A stretch of 64,000 bases of DNA from CAWBFD01 sp963788115. Its GTDB lineage: Bacteria; Actinomycetota; Thermoleophilia; Solirubrobacterales; 70-9. Below are positions 16,839-26,121 of this stretch, one piece after another. The stretch lies in contig CAWBFD010000002.1 in NCBI GenBank assembly GCA_963788115.1, forward strand, positions 496,001 to 560,000, read 5' to 3'. Positions within the stretch are counted from its first letter, which is position 1. Every line of letters begins with the position of its first letter. A program made the translations under genes and the position numbers. Below the pieces are notes generated by a model that was given only the letters and a program-made list of their open reading frames with translations, ran no database searches and was not told the DNA's origin.

Positions 16839-18119
16839 GTGCGCGAGGCTCCGGGGCCGGCCGAAGCCGGCCGCTCGATCCTGCTCGTGGCCTACTTCTA
16901 CCCGCCATGCCCCGACACCGGTGCCCACCGCCCGGCGGCGATGGCGAAGTACCTGCGGCGCCTGGGGCATCGGGTCACGGTGCTTACCACCGGTGCCTAC
17001 GGGCACCTCGAGGGTGAGGCGGAACGGGGGATCGAACGCACCAGCGACGCTCAGCTATGGCGGGCGCGCGTTCACGGGCGTGACCGGATCGACGCCCTCT
17101 ATGGCTCGGACACCTATTCCGGCCGGCCGCACCCGCTCAGCCGGGTGATCGTCCCCGAGCCGCTGGCGGCGGCATGGACGCCGTTCGCACGCTCGCGGGC
17201 GCTCCGCCTCCACCGGCGCGAGCGCTTCGACTGCGTGATCACCTCCTCCCCGCCGGAGTCCATCCACGCGGTCGGCCTCGCACTCCGGCGCCGCGGCGTC
17301 GCGTGGGTTGCGGACCTGCGGGACGCCTGGACGTTCGAGCCGCTGCGGCCGCCGTTTCCGACCACCGCCCAGCGTCGCCTCGACGAGCGGCTGGAGCGCC
17401 GCTGGCTGCGGGCCGCCGACCGCGTCGTCTGCGTCAGCCAGCCAGTCGCCGATGATCTGCGGTCGCGCCTGGGGATCGAGCCGGCGATGGTTCACAACGG
17501 CTGGGATCCCGAGCTCGCGCGTGACTCGGCGCGCGCGAGCGTCGCCGACCTGCTCGACCCTGAGCGGGTCTCACTCGTCTACACCGGCCGCTTCGGGAGC
17601 TACGGGCGCGACCCGAGGCCGCTGCTCGAAGCCCTCGCCACCCTGGCCGGCGAGGATCCCGAGGCCGTCTCGCGGCTCGAGCTGGTCATCGCGGGTCCGC
17701 TTACGGCCGAGGAGGACGCCCTGCTCCGATCGGCACCGGTCGCGCCGGCGCGAATCGTGATCGCGGGCAGCCTACCCCGGGCGGACGCGCTCGCCCTTCA
17801 GCGCGAGGCCGACGCGCTGCTGCTGCTCGCCTCGTCCCGCCGCAGCCAGCTGGCCAACTTCAAGCTGTACGAGTACCTGGCCGCCGGGCGACCGATCCTC
17901 GCCCTCGCCGCGGGCACCGAGGCCGGCCGGATCGTCGCCGAATCGGGCGGCGAGGCGGTCAGCGCCGACGACCCGGAGGGGATCACGCGCGCTCTTCGCC
18001 GGCTCCTTGATGGGGCGCTCGCCGCGCCCGGCGACGAGGCGCAGCACTTCTATTCCTACCCGGCCGTGGCCGAGCGAATGGCCGAGGTGGTCGAGAGCAC
18101 GATCCGGGCGTCCCGTTAG
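16839..18119 (+). CDS. Glycosyltransferase family 4 (GT-B fold)
   Basis: The protein has about 426 residues from GTG 16839. Its N-terminal nucleotide-free domain begins ILLVAYFYPPCPDTGAHRPA, a typical GT4 opening with a Gly-rich acceptor loop. The C-terminal Rossmann domain includes YTGRFGSYGRDPRPLLEAL and, near the end, LANFKLYEYLAAGRPILALA with the EYLAAGRP nucleotide-sugar-binding segment. It presumably transfers a hexose or pentose from a nucleotide sugar to a lipid or polysaccharide acceptor at the inner membrane face. It is coupled to the UDP-xylose-synthase-like gene upstream. Acceptor is unknown. Confidence 0.85.
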   Translation: MREAPGPAEAGRSILLVAYFYPPCPDTGAHRPAAMAKYLRRLGHRVTVLTTGAYGHLEGEAERGIERTSDAQLWRARVHGRDRIDALYGSDTYSGRPHPLSRVIVPEPLAAAWTPFARSRALRLHRRERFDCVITSSPPESIHAVGLALRRRGVAWVADLRDAWTFEPLRPPFPTTAQRRLDERLERRWLRAADRVVCVSQPVADDLRSRLGIEPAMVHNGWDPELARDSARASVADLLDPERVSLVYTGRFGSYGRDPRPLLEALATLAGEDPEAVSRLELVIAGPLTAEEDALLRSAPVAPARIVIAGSLPRADALALQREADALLLLASSRRSQLANFKLYEYLAAGRPILALAAGTEAGRIVAESGGEAVSADDPEGITRALRRLLDGALAAPGDEAQHFYSYPAVAERMAEVVESTIRASR

Positions 18120-18162
18120 GACGCGCACTCCATCGAGCCGCCCCGCCTTATGCTTCCTGCAG

Positions 18163-19799
18163 ATGGCGACCCGCCCCGCCGACTCGGACGTCTACCGGTT
18201 CATCGCGCCGGTTGTCGGCCCCGACGACGAGCGCGTGTTCACCGACTCGGGGATCGAGGTCAAACGGCTCTACGAGGAGGCCGACGTTGCGCCGGAGCTC
18301 GGGGACCGGCTGGGCGAGCCCGGCTCGTACCCGTTCACCCGCGGCATCCATCCGGGGATGTACCGCGACCGCTTATGGACGATGCGCCAGTACGCCGGCT
18401 ACGCCACGGCGGAGGAGACGAACCGGCGCTATCGCTACCTGATCGAGCACGGCTCCACCGGGCTCTCGATGGCGTTCGACCTGCCGACCCAGCTCGGCCG
18501 CGACTCGGACGACCCGCTTTGCCAGGGCGAGGTCGGGCGTACCGGCGTCGCCATCGACACGATCGAAGACATGCGGATCTGCTTCGAGGCGATTCCGCTC
18601 GGCGGGGTCTCGACATCGATGACCATCAACGCCCCGGCCGCCATCCTGCTGCTCCTCTACGAGCTGGTCGGGGAGGAGCAGGGGGTGGCGCCGGAGGAGC
18701 TGCGCGGGACGGTGCAGAACGACGTGCTCAAGGAGTACGTGGCTCGGGGCAACTACATCTACCCGCCCGACGCGACGATGCGGCTGACCACCGACATCTT
18801 CGAGTACTGCCGCGACAACGTCCCCAAGTGGAACACGATCTCGATCTCCGGCTACCACATCCGGGAGAAGGGATGCTCAGCCGTCCAGGAGGTCGCGTTC
18901 ACGCTTGCCAACGCGATCGCGTATGTACAGGCGGCGCTCGACCGCGGCTTCGCCGTCGATGAGTTCGCGCCGCGGCTCGCGTTCTTCTTCAACTGCCACA
19001 ACAACGTCTTCCAGGAGATCGCCAAGTTCCGCGCCGTGCGGCGGATGTGGGCGGAGTTGATGCGCGACCGCTTTGGCACCGCCGACGAGCGCTCGATGAT
19101 GATCCGCTTCCATACCCAGACCGGGGGCGTCACCCTGCAGGCGCAGCAGCCTGAGGTGAACATCGTCCGGGTCGCATTGCAGGGGTTCGCCGCCGTCTGT
19201 GGGGGCACCCAGTCGCTGCACACCAACGGGTTCGACGAGGCGCTGGCGCTGCCGACCGAGCGCTCAGCGCGGATCGCGCTTCGTACCCAGCAGGTGCTGG
19301 CGCACGAGTCGGGCGCCGCCGACACGGTCGATCCCTTCGCCGGCTCCTACTTCATCGAGTCGCTCACCGACGAGATCGAGAAGCGCGCCTGGGAGCTGAT
19401 CGGCAAGGTGGAGGAGCTCGGGGGGTCGGTCCATGCGCTCGAGTTCATCCAGCGCGAGATCGAGGAGTCGGCCGCCTCCTACCAGGAGCGATACCGAACC
19501 GGGCAGGACATCATCGTCGGGGTCAACAAGTACGTCACCGACACGGTCGACGACGTCGACATCCTCCGCGTGGATCCCGAGTCGGAGCGGCGCCAGCTCG
19601 AGCGGTTGGCGCGGTTCAAGGCGGCCCGCGATCAGGCGGCGGTCGACCGGCGCCTGGCCGACCTGCGCGAGGTCGCCGGCGCCGACGGCAACCTGCTCTA
19701 CCCGATCAAGGACGCGCTCCGCGACGGCGCCTCGATCGGCGAGGTCTGCGGTGCCATGCGCGAGGTCTTCGGCGAGTACAAGGGCGGGGCATTTTTCTA

Positions 19800-19800
<1 letters not shown>
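18163..19800 (+). CDS. Methylmalonyl-CoA mutase, large (substrate-binding) subunit
   Basis: The 545-residue protein starts at ATG 18163. It contains only the TIM-barrel catalytic part; the B12-binding domain (DxHxxG) is absent, so a separate cobalamin subunit must exist outside this window. Conserved blocks are LWTMRQYAGYATAEETN, STGLSMAFDLPTQLGRDSDD, ISISGYHIREKG and RFHTQTGGVTLQAQQP. The residues that separate methylmalonyl- from isobutyryl-CoA mutases, Tyr in RQYAG and Arg in YVARGNYIYPP, are of the methylmalonyl type, where isobutyryl mutases have Phe and Gln. It interconverts (R)-methylmalonyl-CoA and succinyl-CoA. Its stop overlaps the start of the carboxylase beta gene by one base. Confidence 0.92.
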
Positions 19801-21368
<1,568 letters not shown>

Positions 21369-21381
21369 CACCGCGGGCCGA

Positions 21382-21444
21382 GCGCGTGGCGCGCGAGTCC
21401 CGTCGGGTCAGTCACGCATTCGGCACACTCAGCGCGCCACGCGC
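21382..21444. repeat. 13-bp inverted repeat after pccB
   Basis: Arms GCGCGTGGCGCGC (21382-21394) and GCGCGCCACGCGC (21432-21444) are perfectly complementary, and GAGT/ACTC extends the stem inside after a one-base bulge. It begins 14 nt after the pccB stop. No U-run follows, so it may be a U-less terminator or a 3'-end stabiliser. Confidence 0.45.
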
Positions 21445-21466
21445 GCATGGGCGCCCGGGAGCATCG

Positions 21467-22432
21467 ATGCCCATGGCCGCACCGGGCGACGTTCGACACC
21501 CACTCGGTGGCGAACGTCGCCAAGCACGAGATACTCGCGGCCGGGCACTCGCAGAACTCGCCGCGCGGCAGCACGGGGTGGTGGCCAGACGTCAGGTGCT
21601 CGAGCTGGGCATCGGACGGCGTGCGATCGAGCGAGGGGTTGCCGCCGGTCGCCTTCATCCGATCCACCGCGGCGTCTACGCCGTTGGCCATCCGCTGCTG
21701 ACCCAGGATGGGAGATGGAAGGCCGCGCTGCTCGCCGTTGGGCGCGGCGCCGCGCTCAGCCACCGCAGCGCGGCGGCTCTCTGGAAGATCGCCCCAGTTC
21801 CCCACTCCCCCATCGAGGTGATCGTTCGCACCGGCAGCCGCGGGCCACGGCGCGGCATCATCGTGCACCGCACCACTCGCCTCGATGACAGCGAGCTGAC
21901 CATTCTCCGTCGGATCCCCGTGACTACCGTGGCGCGGACCTTGGTGGACCTGGCAACGAGAATCGGCCCACGTGCGCTTCGGGACGCGTTCGAGCGGGGG
22001 GTCACGCTGGGGCTGCTCGACCACTCCGAGCTCCACCGACTGAGTGCGCGGACGACTGGGCTGCGCGGGACCGGCACCCTTCGAGGCCTGCTGCGTGACC
22101 GCTCTCTCCCGTTCGGCGAAACCCGCTCGAACCTCGAGCGAGACTTCCTGCGGTTCTGCGCCGATCGGGTACTCCCGATTCCGGCGGTCAACGTGCCGCT
22201 CGCCGACTACCAGGTCGACTGCCTCTGGCCTGAGCAGCGCGTCGTGGTGGAGCTCGACAGCTGGAGCCACCACGGCGACCGCCGCTCGTTCGAAGCCGAC
22301 CGTCGCCGCGATGCGCGAATTCAGCGCGCCGGCCATTGCGTGGTTCGCGTCACCCATCGCCGCATGTCTCTGGACGGCGACGAGCTCGAGGCCGAGCTTC
22401 GCGATCTGCTCGGGCTCACTCGGCGACGTTGA
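21467..22432 (+). CDS. AbiEi-antitoxin-like / DUF559 domain protein
   Basis: The protein has about 321 residues. The N-terminal winged-helix region (LAELAARQHGVVARRQVLEL ... GVYAVGH) is the AbiEi antitoxin-type DNA-binding domain. The middle carries RIPVTTVARTLVDLA. The C-terminal DUF559 domain, with a VSR-like endonuclease fold (YQVDCLWPEQRVVVELDSWSHH ... HCVVRVTHR), retains D and ExD-type acidic residues. ATG 21467 is preceded by GGGAG and no in-frame start exists for the next 100 nt, so the first palindromic element (21485-21521) lies inside codons 7-19. No AbiEii nucleotidyltransferase is adjacent. It may be a solitary regulator/nuclease or the remains of a defence unit. Confidence 0.65.
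   Translation: MPMAAPGDVRHPLGGERRQARDTRGRALAELAARQHGVVARRQVLELGIGRRAIERGVAAGRLHPIHRGVYAVGHPLLTQDGRWKAALLAVGRGAALSHRSAAALWKIAPVPHSPIEVIVRTGSRGPRRGIIVHRTTRLDDSELTILRRIPVTTVARTLVDLATRIGPRALRDAFERGVTLGLLDHSELHRLSARTTGLRGTGTLRGLLRDRSLPFGETRSNLERDFLRFCADRVLPIPAVNVPLADYQVDCLWPEQRVVVELDSWSHHGDRRSFEADRRRDARIQRAGHCVVRVTHRRMSLDGDELEAELRDLLGLTRRR
21485..21521. repeat. 37-nt palindromic element, copy 1
   Basis: Outer arms GGCGACGTTCG and CGAACGTCGCC pair perfectly, inner CACC/GGTG pair, and a 5-nt loop CACTC separates them. The same architecture and length recur at 22422-22458. It lies at the 5' end of the AbiEi-like gene. Confidence 0.6.
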
Positions 22433-22458
22433 CCACCTATTTGGTGTCAAACGTCGCC
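22422..22458. repeat. 37-nt palindromic element, copy 2
   Basis: Outer arms GGCGACGTT and AACGTCGCC and inner CACC/GGTG are at the same positions as in copy 1, with loop TATTT. The three bases between arms differ in both halves. It overlaps the TGA stop (22430-22432) of the AbiEi-like gene. Confidence 0.6.
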
Positions 22459-22558
22459 AGGCCGGAAGAAGACGAGCCGGGGCGAACGGCGGTGGCGGCG
22501 TCGTGGGCGAAGCGCGCCGCCGGAGTAGAACTTGGGGCGAGCGGGTAAGGAGCGGCGC

Positions 22559-23140
22559 ATGCCGCAGCGTGTCAACGGGGGTCAGCTGCTGGTCGCGGTG
22601 GGCGCCGTCGCTCTGCTCGTCAGCCTGTCGCTCGACTGGTACCAGCCCGGCGTCGATGCATGGAGTGTGTTCGAGATCGTCGATCTGCTGCTGGCCGCGA
22701 TCGCGGTCGGGGCGATCGTCGGGGTGATCAGCGTCGCGCTCCCCGGCCTCGGCCTCCCCCTGCCGCTGCCGAGCGTGCCCCTCGTCCTCAGCCTGGCCGC
22801 CTTCATCCTGGTAGCCGCGGCGTTGATCAACCAGCCCCCCGCCGTCGCGGACCGCGACCCCGACACCGGCGCCTGGATCGCGCTTGCCGCGTCGGGGCTG
22901 ATGGCTCTCGGAGCGCTGCTCAGCGTCGCCCGGCTCTCGCTCGATATCACGGTGGCGCCCCGGGAGCGCCGTGCCGAACGCGCGGAGGCCTTCGTCGACG
23001 AGGAGCCGGCCTTCGAGGACGAACCCGGGTACGGCGAGCCCGAGCCGCCCGACGAGGGACTCGCGGTGGAGCCGACGCCCACTGAGTCGATCCCGACGGA
23101 GGAGCATCCCACGCTGCCCGAGGACGAGGAGCGCCGCTAA
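22559..23140 (+). CDS. Small integral membrane protein with acidic tail, unknown function
   Basis: The 193-residue protein starts at ATG 22559 with AAGGAG upstream. Four hydrophobic segments are visible: about 9-26 (GGQLLVAVGAVALLVSLSL), 39-60, 70-92 and 104-122. A cytosolic or external tail of about 60 residues rich in Glu, Pro and Asp follows. The first segment is followed by LDWYQPG, a pattern common in actinobacterial small membrane proteins of unknown role. It is not clearly linked to its neighbours. Confidence 0.7.
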   Translation: MPQRVNGGQLLVAVGAVALLVSLSLDWYQPGVDAWSVFEIVDLLLAAIAVGAIVGVISVALPGLGLPLPLPSVPLVLSLAAFILVAAALINQPPAVADRDPDTGAWIALAASGLMALGALLSVARLSLDITVAPRERRAERAEAFVDEEPAFEDEPGYGEPEPPDEGLAVEPTPTESIPTEEHPTLPEDEERR

Positions 23141-23171
23141 CGGGGCACAAGGCGCGGCGTCCTCGGTGCTG

Positions 23172-24119
23172 CTACAGCGAGATCGTCGGAGCCTCGACCC
23201 GGCCGTCACTCCACGCCTGCTGAACGGCCGCGGCGATGCCGAGGTCCTGGATCGCAAGGCCGGTTGAGTCGAACAGGGAAATCTCCGCGTCGGACCCGCG
23301 TCCCTGGGCGAAGCCGGCGATCACGTCGCCGATCTGAGTCACGTCCGAGCGACTGACGGCGCCTGCTGCAACCGGCCCCGACAGCTCGCCCCCGCTGGAG
23401 GCCTGCTCCCACTCGTCGCAGAACAGGTGGCAGCGCTCGAGCGCGTCCACCTCGACCTCGGCCTTACCGTGGGCGTCGGCGCCGAGCGCTGCGAGGTGCT
23501 GACCGGGGCGCAGATCCGAAGCGAGGATCACCGCCTGCTCGCCCGGTGTCACCGTGACCACCAGATCCTGCTCGGCGGCTTTCGCGCGCGACCCGGTCCG
23601 CCAGCCGAGCTCGGCGGCGAGGGCGGCGGCCGCCTCGGGACGGGCGTCGGCGCAGACGCCGGGCCCGTAGCCGGCCACGACCAGGCAGCGTCCCGCCCAG
23701 GCGCCGTTGACGCCGCAACCGATCAGGCCGACCGAGCGCGCGTGGGCCCGGGCGAGAACCTGAGCCGAAACGGCGGCCGCGGCGCCGGTCCGAAGCGCCG
23801 TCACCGCGGGGCAATCCATGAGCGCCACCAGCTCGCCGGTGGCGGCGTCCGAGAGCAGCAACGCCCCGGCGACCACCGGGAGGCCGCGCTCAGGGTTGTG
23901 CGGAAACGAGGTCACCCACTTGAGCAGCGCCAGCCCGTCGCCCCGCGCGGGCATCGCCCTGAAGTCGCCATGCGGAGGGCTGTCGACGTAGACCTTCGGC
24001 GGCATTACCCAGTCGCCGCGGGCGTGCCGCTCGAACGCGAGTCGTGTGCGCCCGATGGCCTCCGCCGGCGGGACAGCGGCGTAGACCGCGTCGGCGTCCA
24101 GGACGGGGATCTCGCTCAC
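23172..24119 (-). CDS. Ornithine cyclodeaminase / mu-crystallin family oxidoreductase
   Basis: The 315-residue protein starts at GTG 24119. The family features are VMPPKVYVDSPPHGDFRAMPA near the N-terminus, the TALRTGAAAAVSAQVLAR substrate/NAD loop, and a Rossmann motif SVGLIGCGVNGAW (about 128-140). The family contains ornithine cyclodeaminase, alanine dehydrogenase and ketimine reductase (mu-crystallin). The residue set alone does not decide the substrate. It lies 41 nt downstream of a TetR gene on the same strand, so both may be in one unit under the operator at 24767. Confidence 0.8.
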   Translation of the reverse strand: MSEIPVLDADAVYAAVPPAEAIGRTRLAFERHARGDWVMPPKVYVDSPPHGDFRAMPARGDGLALLKWVTSFPHNPERGLPVVAGALLLSDAATGELVALMDCPAVTALRTGAAAAVSAQVLARAHARSVGLIGCGVNGAWAGRCLVVAGYGPGVCADARPEAAAALAAELGWRTGSRAKAAEQDLVVTVTPGEQAVILASDLRPGQHLAALGADAHGKAEVEVDALERCHLFCDEWEQASSGGELSGPVAAGAVSRSDVTQIGDVIAGFAQGRGSDAEISLFDSTGLAIQDLGIAAAVQQAWSDGRVEAPTISL

Positions 24120-24160
24120 GGGTCGAGTGATACGCGATGTCGGCGCATCCTGCGGAACGA

Positions 24161-24766
24161 TCACCGCGCGCTCAGCACGCCATTCCAGACCCGGGTCATC
24201 GCGTCGAGCACGGCACCGCGCGAGACCCCAGACCCCTCGATCCACCAGAGCACGAGCGACGCCATTCCCATGCTCATCAGCTCGGCAAGCGGCTCGACCT
24301 CGCGGCGCGGGATCGGCCGCTCGCTGAGTGAGCGGATGACTCCAGCCAGGACCGTACGCGCCCGGGCATGAACCTCGCGTCGGAAGGCCTCGACCTCCGC
24401 CCCGCCGCCGGTGTCGCGAAAGAGCATCCGCCAGGCATAGGAATGCTCCTCGACGTAGTCGAGCCAGAGATCGAGCACCGAGCGCAACCTCTCCTCCATA
24501 CCCCCCTCGGCCGGGATCAGCCCGGCGAACCGGGCGAGATCGTCGCGGTGACGCTCGAGCGGCGCCAGATACAGCGCCCGCTTGGAGTCGAAGTGACGAT
24601 AGAGGACCGGCTTGGTGACGCCCGCCGCGGCGGCGACCTCGACGAGTCGGGTCCCGGCATAGCCGTGCTCGCCGAACAGCCGTCCCGCGGCATCGACGAT
24701 CAGCGCCCGGCGCTGGGCGACCGGGAGCCGTCTTCGGCGATCGGTCGGAGCTGCAGTGTTTGCCAT
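24161..24766 (-). CDS. TetR-family transcriptional regulator
   Basis: The 201-residue protein starts at ATG 24766. A classic TetR N-terminal HTH occupies about residues 14-60: RRALIVDAAGRLFGEHGYAGTRLVEVAAAAGVTKPVLYRHFDSKRALYLA. The C-terminal ligand domain has Met/Trp-rich helices (YAWRMLFRDTGG, SMGMASLVLWWIEG). The start codon abuts an 18-bp perfect palindrome (24767-24784), which is probably its own operator. It is divergent from a cupin gene and precedes the ornithine-cyclodeaminase-like gene. Confidence 0.92.
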   Translation of the reverse strand: MANTAAPTDRRRRLPVAQRRALIVDAAGRLFGEHGYAGTRLVEVAAAAGVTKPVLYRHFDSKRALYLAPLERHRDDLARFAGLIPAEGGMEERLRSVLDLWLDYVEEHSYAWRMLFRDTGGGAEVEAFRREVHARARTVLAGVIRSLSERPIPRREVEPLAELMSMGMASLVLWWIEGSGVSRGAVLDAMTRVWNGVLSAR

Positions 24767-24784
24767 AGTTACCAGCGGGTAACT
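24767..24784. promoter_or_regulatory. TetR-type operator (18-bp palindrome)
   Basis: AGTTACC-AGCG-GGTAACT is a perfect inverted repeat directly upstream of the TetR start codon and 59 nt upstream of the divergent cupin ATG. The position suggests autoregulation and control of the cupin gene by the adjacent TetR. Confidence 0.7.
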
Positions 24785-24843
24785 TAGCTGATAAAGTCGA
24801 CGGAGCAAGTGTTGAGCGACCGACGACGAGACGGAGGTGGAAG

Positions 24844-25374
24844 ATGGCCGAGACGATCACGGAGAGCAGGGTGGGCAGTGAGCGGATCCACGATCCGATC
24901 CATCGCGTTTCCTATGCGTTTCACCGGGAGGGCGACATCCTCTGGGTCGAGAGCTGGCTCGAGGACGGCGGGCACCTGCCGGAGCACTTCCACCCCTCGC
25001 TTGAGGAGCGGTGGGAGACGGTTGCGGGAAGCGCCCGTGTGAAGCTCGACGGCGTCTGGCGCGACCTGGTTCCGGAGGACGGTCCGGTCGTGGTCGCACC
25101 CAATGCTCGCCATGAGCTCAGGAACCAGAGCGGCCGCCAAGCGCACCTGCGGACCGAGGTGATCCCGGGCGGCCGACTTGACGAGTTCCTGGCCGAGTCG
25201 GCGCGCGCGGCCCGCGAGGGCCTCTACAACGCCCGGAACCTCCCGACGAGCTTCCGCGGCGCCGCCTGGCTCGCTGAATTCGCGCTCCGGTTCCGCGACG
25301 AGACCGTGATGTCCTCGCCGCCGCCGGCCGTGCAGCGGGTTGTGCTGCCGGTGATGGCGCGCTTCGCGCGCTAG
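24844..25374 (+). CDS. Cupin-domain protein
   Basis: The 176-residue protein has GGAGGTGGAAG upstream of ATG 24844. The cupin motif 1 is GGHLPEHFHPSLEERWETVAG (metal-binding H-x-H and Glu, about residues 39-58). Motif 2, VVVAPNARHELRNQSG, supplies the third histidine. A single cupin barrel spans about 20-115, and the C-terminal third is helical. It is divergent from a TetR gene across the 18-bp palindrome, so it is probably that regulator's main target. Substrate and metal are unknown. Confidence 0.8.
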   Translation: MAETITESRVGSERIHDPIHRVSYAFHREGDILWVESWLEDGGHLPEHFHPSLEERWETVAGSARVKLDGVWRDLVPEDGPVVVAPNARHELRNQSGRQAHLRTEVIPGGRLDEFLAESARAAREGLYNARNLPTSFRGAAWLAEFALRFRDETVMSSPPPAVQRVVLPVMARFAR

Positions 25375-25416
25375 GTCGCGGCCGGCGCTGGCGAGCCGTC
25401 GTCTACGGTTCCGGCC

Positions 25417-25668
25417 GTGGCCACCAACGGCAGACGTCGACCCCCGCGGCCGCGGATCGAGCTCGTGTCCCCGGCGGCCTCCGAGTCGGAGGCGGCGGCG
25501 ATCGTCGCCGCCGTCGAGCAGTTTCTGGCCGACACGGCGCCGGCGTCCAACACCGCCAGGCCGCCCGCCGGCGAATGGCAGCGCGCGGCGCTTGAGGAGG
25601 GCATCGGCGCCCGCCGCCTGGGTCCCACGGGCTGGGGACAGGCGACCGGCTGGCGAATGACCGCCTGA
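25417..25668 (+). CDS. Small protein resembling acyl-CoA carboxylase epsilon subunit
   Basis: The 83-residue protein starts at GTG 25417. After a basic, proline-rich start it has RIELVSPAASESEAAAIVAAVEQFLAD, the single helix typical of AccE/PccE-like epsilon proteins, and a tail with the W-x-R-A-A ... G-x-x-G-W pattern (EWQRAALEEGI, PTGWGQATGW). In actinobacteria these small subunits stabilise the alpha-beta carboxylase complex. pccB is 4 kb upstream and not in the same operon. Low sequence complexity keeps the call tentative. Confidence 0.45.
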   Translation: MATNGRRRPPRPRIELVSPAASESEAAAIVAAVEQFLADTAPASNTARPPAGEWQRAALEEGIGARRLGPTGWGQATGWRMTA

Positions 25669-25747
25669 TCAGGTCGGCACCGCCCCGCCGCCGCTCCCGC
25701 TGAGGCGATAGAAACGCACCACCGATTCGTCCATTGAGAGGAGAGAG

Positions 25748-25957
25748 ATGGCCGTTGTCAAGATCATCGAGCTCGTCGGCAGCTCGAAGACGTCCACCGA
25801 CGATGCCGCCAAGCAGGCGCTCGAGCAGGCGAGGACCTCCTTGCGGAACATCCGCGCAGTCGACATTGTCTCGACCGGGATCCGAGGCGAGAACCTCGAC
25901 GAGTACCGCGCGCACGTGCGTGTCGCGTTCATCGTCGAGGGCACCGATGTGAGCTGA
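25748..25957 (+). CDS. Dodecin
   Basis: The 69-residue protein starts at ATG 25748 with GAGAGGAGAG upstream. It matches dodecin along its full length: VVKIIELVGSSKTSTDDAAKQAL, then ARTSLRNIRAVDIVSTGI, and the last strand EYRAHVRVAFIVEG. Dodecins form hollow dodecamers that store flavin (riboflavin, FMN or FAD) and coenzyme A. The aromatic flavin-stacking position seen as Trp in archaeal dodecin is not Trp here (the segment reads NIRAVD). It is monocistronic. Confidence 0.9.
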   Translation: MAVVKIIELVGSSKTSTDDAAKQALEQARTSLRNIRAVDIVSTGIRGENLDEYRAHVRVAFIVEGTDVS

Positions 25958-26005
25958 GTGCGAGGCGCCGGGCTGGCCGCAACGCCCCCGGCCGGCCTCG
26001 GAGCT

Positions 26006-26056
26006 CACCGATGGGCGAGTTGTGCTCGCATTGTGGGCGTAACTCGACCATCGGTG
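26006..26056. repeat. 16-bp imperfect inverted repeat upstream of the sulfite reductase operon
   Basis: Arms CACCGATGGGCGAGTT (26006-26021) and AACTCGACCATCGGTG (26041-26056) pair at 15 of 16 positions around a 19-nt loop. It lies 49 nt after the dodecin stop and 65 nt before the sulfate operon. There is no U-run, so it may be a terminator for dodecin or a leader element of the operon. Confidence 0.45.
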
Positions 26057-26121
26057 GCTGAGGCTCGGCCAGGTCCTAAATACCTCAATCCCAATCAGCT
26101 TTTATGTAATACTGCTTCGCC

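Noticed and set aside
26060..26121. Riboswitch (SAM or cysteine-type) ahead of the sulfate operon
   Set aside because: The leader is short and AT-rich with no recognisable riboswitch core; I only see a possible promoter.
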